Assembly: GCA_001563325.1 (NCBI GenBank)
Contig: LRSK01000207.1
Coordinates: 1-13,671 of the forward strand
From: Candidatus Thorarchaeota archaeon SMTZ1-83
GTDB lineage: Archaea; Asgardarchaeota; Thorarchaeia; Thorarchaeales; Thorarchaeaceae
Direction of reading: 5' to 3'
DNA: 13,671 nucleotides
Below are positions 11,752 to 13,671 of the stretch, in pieces. A program made the translations under genes and the position numbers. Every line of letters starts with the position of its first letter. The first letter of the stretch is position 1. The notes beneath the pieces are model-generated. The model was given only the letters and a program-made list of their open reading frames with translations, was not told the DNA's origin and searched no databases.

Positions 11752-13554
11752 CTAGGTCTCTATCGAGGGCTGTATTGCTCTTGGGCGTAGCTGCAACTCG
11801 TAGAGTGAGAAGTACTTGCCTTTCTTCGCCATAAGTTCTGCGTGTGTGCCTGTTTCAACTATCTTGCCATCCTCTATGACCACTATTCTATCCGCACTCA
11901 CTATTGTAGAAAGCCTATGAGCGATTACAATGGAGGTCCTACCCTGTAAGAGTCTCCTCATTCCGCGCTGAATCGCATGCTCAGTATAAACGTCAATGGA
12001 GCTAGTGGCCTCGTCTAGAACGAGAATCTTTGGATTGGCAAGCAAGGCCCTCGCGAAACTTACCAACTGACGTTCCCCCTCAGATAGCCTCGCGCCTCTC
12101 TCTCCCACCTCCGTTTCGAAACCATCTTCAAGGTTCTCGATTAACCTGCGAGCGCCTATTGTTTCTGTTGCTTGGACTATCTCATCATCTTTCGCGTCCG
12201 GCCGCCCATACCTTATGTTGTCAGCTACTGTTCCCATGAACAGGAACGGATCCTGTAGGACAAGTCCTATCCTTGAACGAAGTGACTCCTGTGTTACATC
12301 CCGGATATCGATGCCATCGATCTTGATTGCGCCATCCCATATCTCGTAGAACCTATTCAGTATACTAACGACAGTTGTCTTTCCAGCTCCCGTGTCTCCC
12401 ACGAGAGCAACGGTTTCCCCCGGTCGAATCTCCAGATTGAACTTCTCCAAGACAGGTGTGTCTTCAAGATATCCAAATGTCACATCCTTGAACTGAATGT
12501 GTCCTTGGAGTGGGGGCATATCGACAGCACTCGGACGGTCAATGATTGTTGGCCTTGAGTCCAATACAGTGAAGACTCTCTCACCGCCGGCAAAGGCACT
12601 CTGTACTGAAGTATAGAAGTTGGCTATGATAAGGATTGGTCGGAAGAAGCGATCGCTGAACTGAAGGAAGAGGACAACAGTCCCCAATGTGACTGTACCA
12701 TCGATAAGGCGATACCCTCCAAAGAGGAGTATCAGAACAAGACCTAGGCCGCTAATGAATCTGATTACTGGGAAGAAGGCCGCCATAGCCTTTCCGGCAT
12801 CAACATTGGACTGATAGTCCGCTCTATTCAACTCGGTGAAGACTGCAACACTCTTTCGTTCACGCGCAAAGCTCTTCGTGACCTTGGCGCCTGAGATGCT
12901 CTCGGCCAAGTTCGAAGTCACGCTAGATATCGTCTTTCTAGTCCTACGATAGGCCTCTCTGAGTTCTTTCCTGAAATAGATAGTCGACACAAGGAGGATT
13001 GGTACGACCGCCAGGGTGACCAAGGCTAGCTGGACATCGACAGTGAAAATCACAGCACCGATTCCGAAGACAATGAAGATCTGCGCAAAGGTGCTGATTA
13101 GGCCTCCACTTAGAAGTTCACTCATTCTGTCAACATCATTAATCAGTCTTGATATGATTCTCCCTGAAGATGACTTATCGTAGAAGGACTGATCCATTGT
13201 CTGTAAGTGCTGATATAGTTCTTGTCTAATCCTATAGATTGCCTTCTGGCCGATGAGTGCCATCAGATACTCGTTTCCATATGCTGACAACCAAGCGACT
13301 ATCTGGAGGACCACATAGAACGCTGCGCTGAAGAGAATTGCCTCGAGGCTTCCACTGGGGAAGTCAACATCTATTGCATGCTGCAGTACAAATGGCATCC
13401 AGATGCTGACAACTATCCCTACGACAACAAGAAGCGACACTGCCAAGAACAGAATCTGATAGGCAAGAAGATATGCCACCATCCGCTTCATCAGCGTGCT
13501 ATCCGAGTAGGCGTAGGTCCGCTCCTCCTCGTCAGCAACCATCTGTGCGCTCAT
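11752..13554 (-). CDS. ABC exporter half-transporter (membrane domain plus ATPase)
   Basis: A 600-residue protein with a six-helix type IV exporter membrane domain (about 25-320) followed by an ATPase domain (about 350-590). Walker A is GDTGAGKTT (386-394), the Q-loop is Gln434, the signature is LSEGE at 490-494 rather than LSGGQ, Walker B is ILVLDE (510-515) with the catalytic Glu515, and the H-loop is His546 in IAHRLST. It belongs to the MsbA/MdlB/BmrA-like drug, lipid or peptide exporters. AGGAGG nine bases upstream supports ATG 13554. The start overlaps the stop of another half-transporter as ATGA, so the two probably form a heterodimer. In such pairs one ATP site is often degenerate; here Glu515 is kept and the signature is altered, so which site is impaired depends on the partner. 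The substrate is unknown. Confidence 0.95.
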   Translation of the reverse strand: MSAQMVADEEERTYAYSDSTLMKRMVAYLLAYQILFLAVSLLVVVGIVVSIWMPFVLQHAIDVDFPSGSLEAILFSAAFYVVLQIVAWLSAYGNEYLMALIGQKAIYRIRQELYQHLQTMDQSFYDKSSSGRIISRLINDVDRMSELLSGGLISTFAQIFIVFGIGAVIFTVDVQLALVTLAVVPILLVSTIYFRKELREAYRRTRKTISSVTSNLAESISGAKVTKSFARERKSVAVFTELNRADYQSNVDAGKAMAAFFPVIRFISGLGLVLILLFGGYRLIDGTVTLGTVVLFLQFSDRFFRPILIIANFYTSVQSAFAGGERVFTVLDSRPTIIDRPSAVDMPPLQGHIQFKDVTFGYLEDTPVLEKFNLEIRPGETVALVGDTGAGKTTVVSILNRFYEIWDGAIKIDGIDIRDVTQESLRSRIGLVLQDPFLFMGTVADNIRYGRPDAKDDEIVQATETIGARRLIENLEDGFETEVGERGARLSEGERQLVSFARALLANPKILVLDEATSSIDVYTEHAIQRGMRRLLQGRTSIVIAHRLSTIVSADRIVVIEDGKIVETGTHAELMAKKGKYFSLYELQLRPRAIQPSIET

Positions 13555-13671
13555 TCTCTGGATCCTCCTGACACCTCCGAATGAGCCTCAACAACTGGTG
13601 CTGCCAGTTCCATTTCGGTGAGAGTACTGTGAACCTCTGAATAGAGCCCGCCTGATTCCAGCAGTTGCTCA
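13551..13671 (-). CDS. ABC exporter half-transporter, C-terminal tail only
   Basis: On the minus strand the frame is open from the window edge (base 13670) to TGA at 13551, encoding 39 residues that begin EQLLESGGLYSEVHS. That is the usual segment after the H-loop and D-loop of ABC exporter ATPases (H-x-x-L-L-x-x-G-G-x-Y), followed by a non-conserved tail ending SGGSRE. The stop overlaps the next gene's start in ATGA, and the second gene's AGGAGG lies within this coding sequence. It is therefore the upstream partner of a probable heterodimeric exporter. Too little is visible to judge its ATP site. Confidence 0.85.
   Translation of the reverse strand, partial: EQLLESGGLYSEVHSTLTEMELAAPVVEAHSEVSGGSRE

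Noticed and set aside
1..13671. CRISPR array, insertion sequence, prophage or known defence island
   Set aside because: No regularly spaced repeats, transposase, integrase or cas-like motifs were seen; the lone patatin is not enough to call a defence system.

Overview
The window reads as a piece of archaeal chromosome, about 13.7 kb, densely coding on both strands. Archaeal traits visible here are a minimal histone-fold protein, TATA-type promoters rather than -35/-10 pairs, GTG/TTG starts beside clear Shine-Dalgarno sites, a stand-alone Lrp/AsnC effector domain, and an ArsR-type winged-helix operon. Gene content (ferredoxin-fused ETF, thiolase, many archaeal hypotheticals) would suit an Asgard archaeon such as a Thorarchaeota-like genome, but that placement is inference.

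Left part, plus strand: the 3' end of an electron-transfer flavoprotein beta gene (1-440) is followed at once by an EtfA fused to a two-cluster ferredoxin domain (443-1642). A small minus-strand RAM-domain gene (1760-1984) lies divergent from a large patatin-like phospholipase (about 2139-4259). The patatin has an N-terminal zinc ribbon that is only complete if translation starts at a non-standard codon. A 348-base gap with inverted repeats follows. Next comes a tight plus-strand operon (4608-7677): thiolase, an aldo/keto-reductase-like TIM-barrel protein of unknown role, and a radical SAM protein with an extra Cys cluster.

Middle: on the minus strand, reading from 8890 down to 7689, are a two-helix membrane protein with a coiled coil, a second small membrane protein, and a 4-oxalocrotonate tautomerase-like gene broken by two single-base losses in G runs. 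The intergenic stretch 8891-9060 holds a TATA box, a perfect 14-bp palindrome and a GAAA-capped hairpin, then a 63-residue histone that lacks most of its third helix and has a strong hairpin terminator.

Right part: a two-gene plus-strand operon (9499-10991) encodes a coiled-coil winged-helix regulator and an uncharacterised beta-rich partner, with a palindrome between TATA box and start that looks like an autoregulatory operator. Convergent to it on the minus strand is an operon (13671 down to 11012) of two ABC exporter half-transporters (the first only as its C-terminal tail, overlapping the next by ATGA) and an AlkD-like DNA alkylation repair HEAT protein.

No CRISPR array, insertion sequence, rRNA or convincing tRNA was seen. 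No clear defence or mobile system is present. The most interesting items are the regulator/partner operon with its operator, the truncated histone with its structured upstream region, and the zinc-ribbon patatin.
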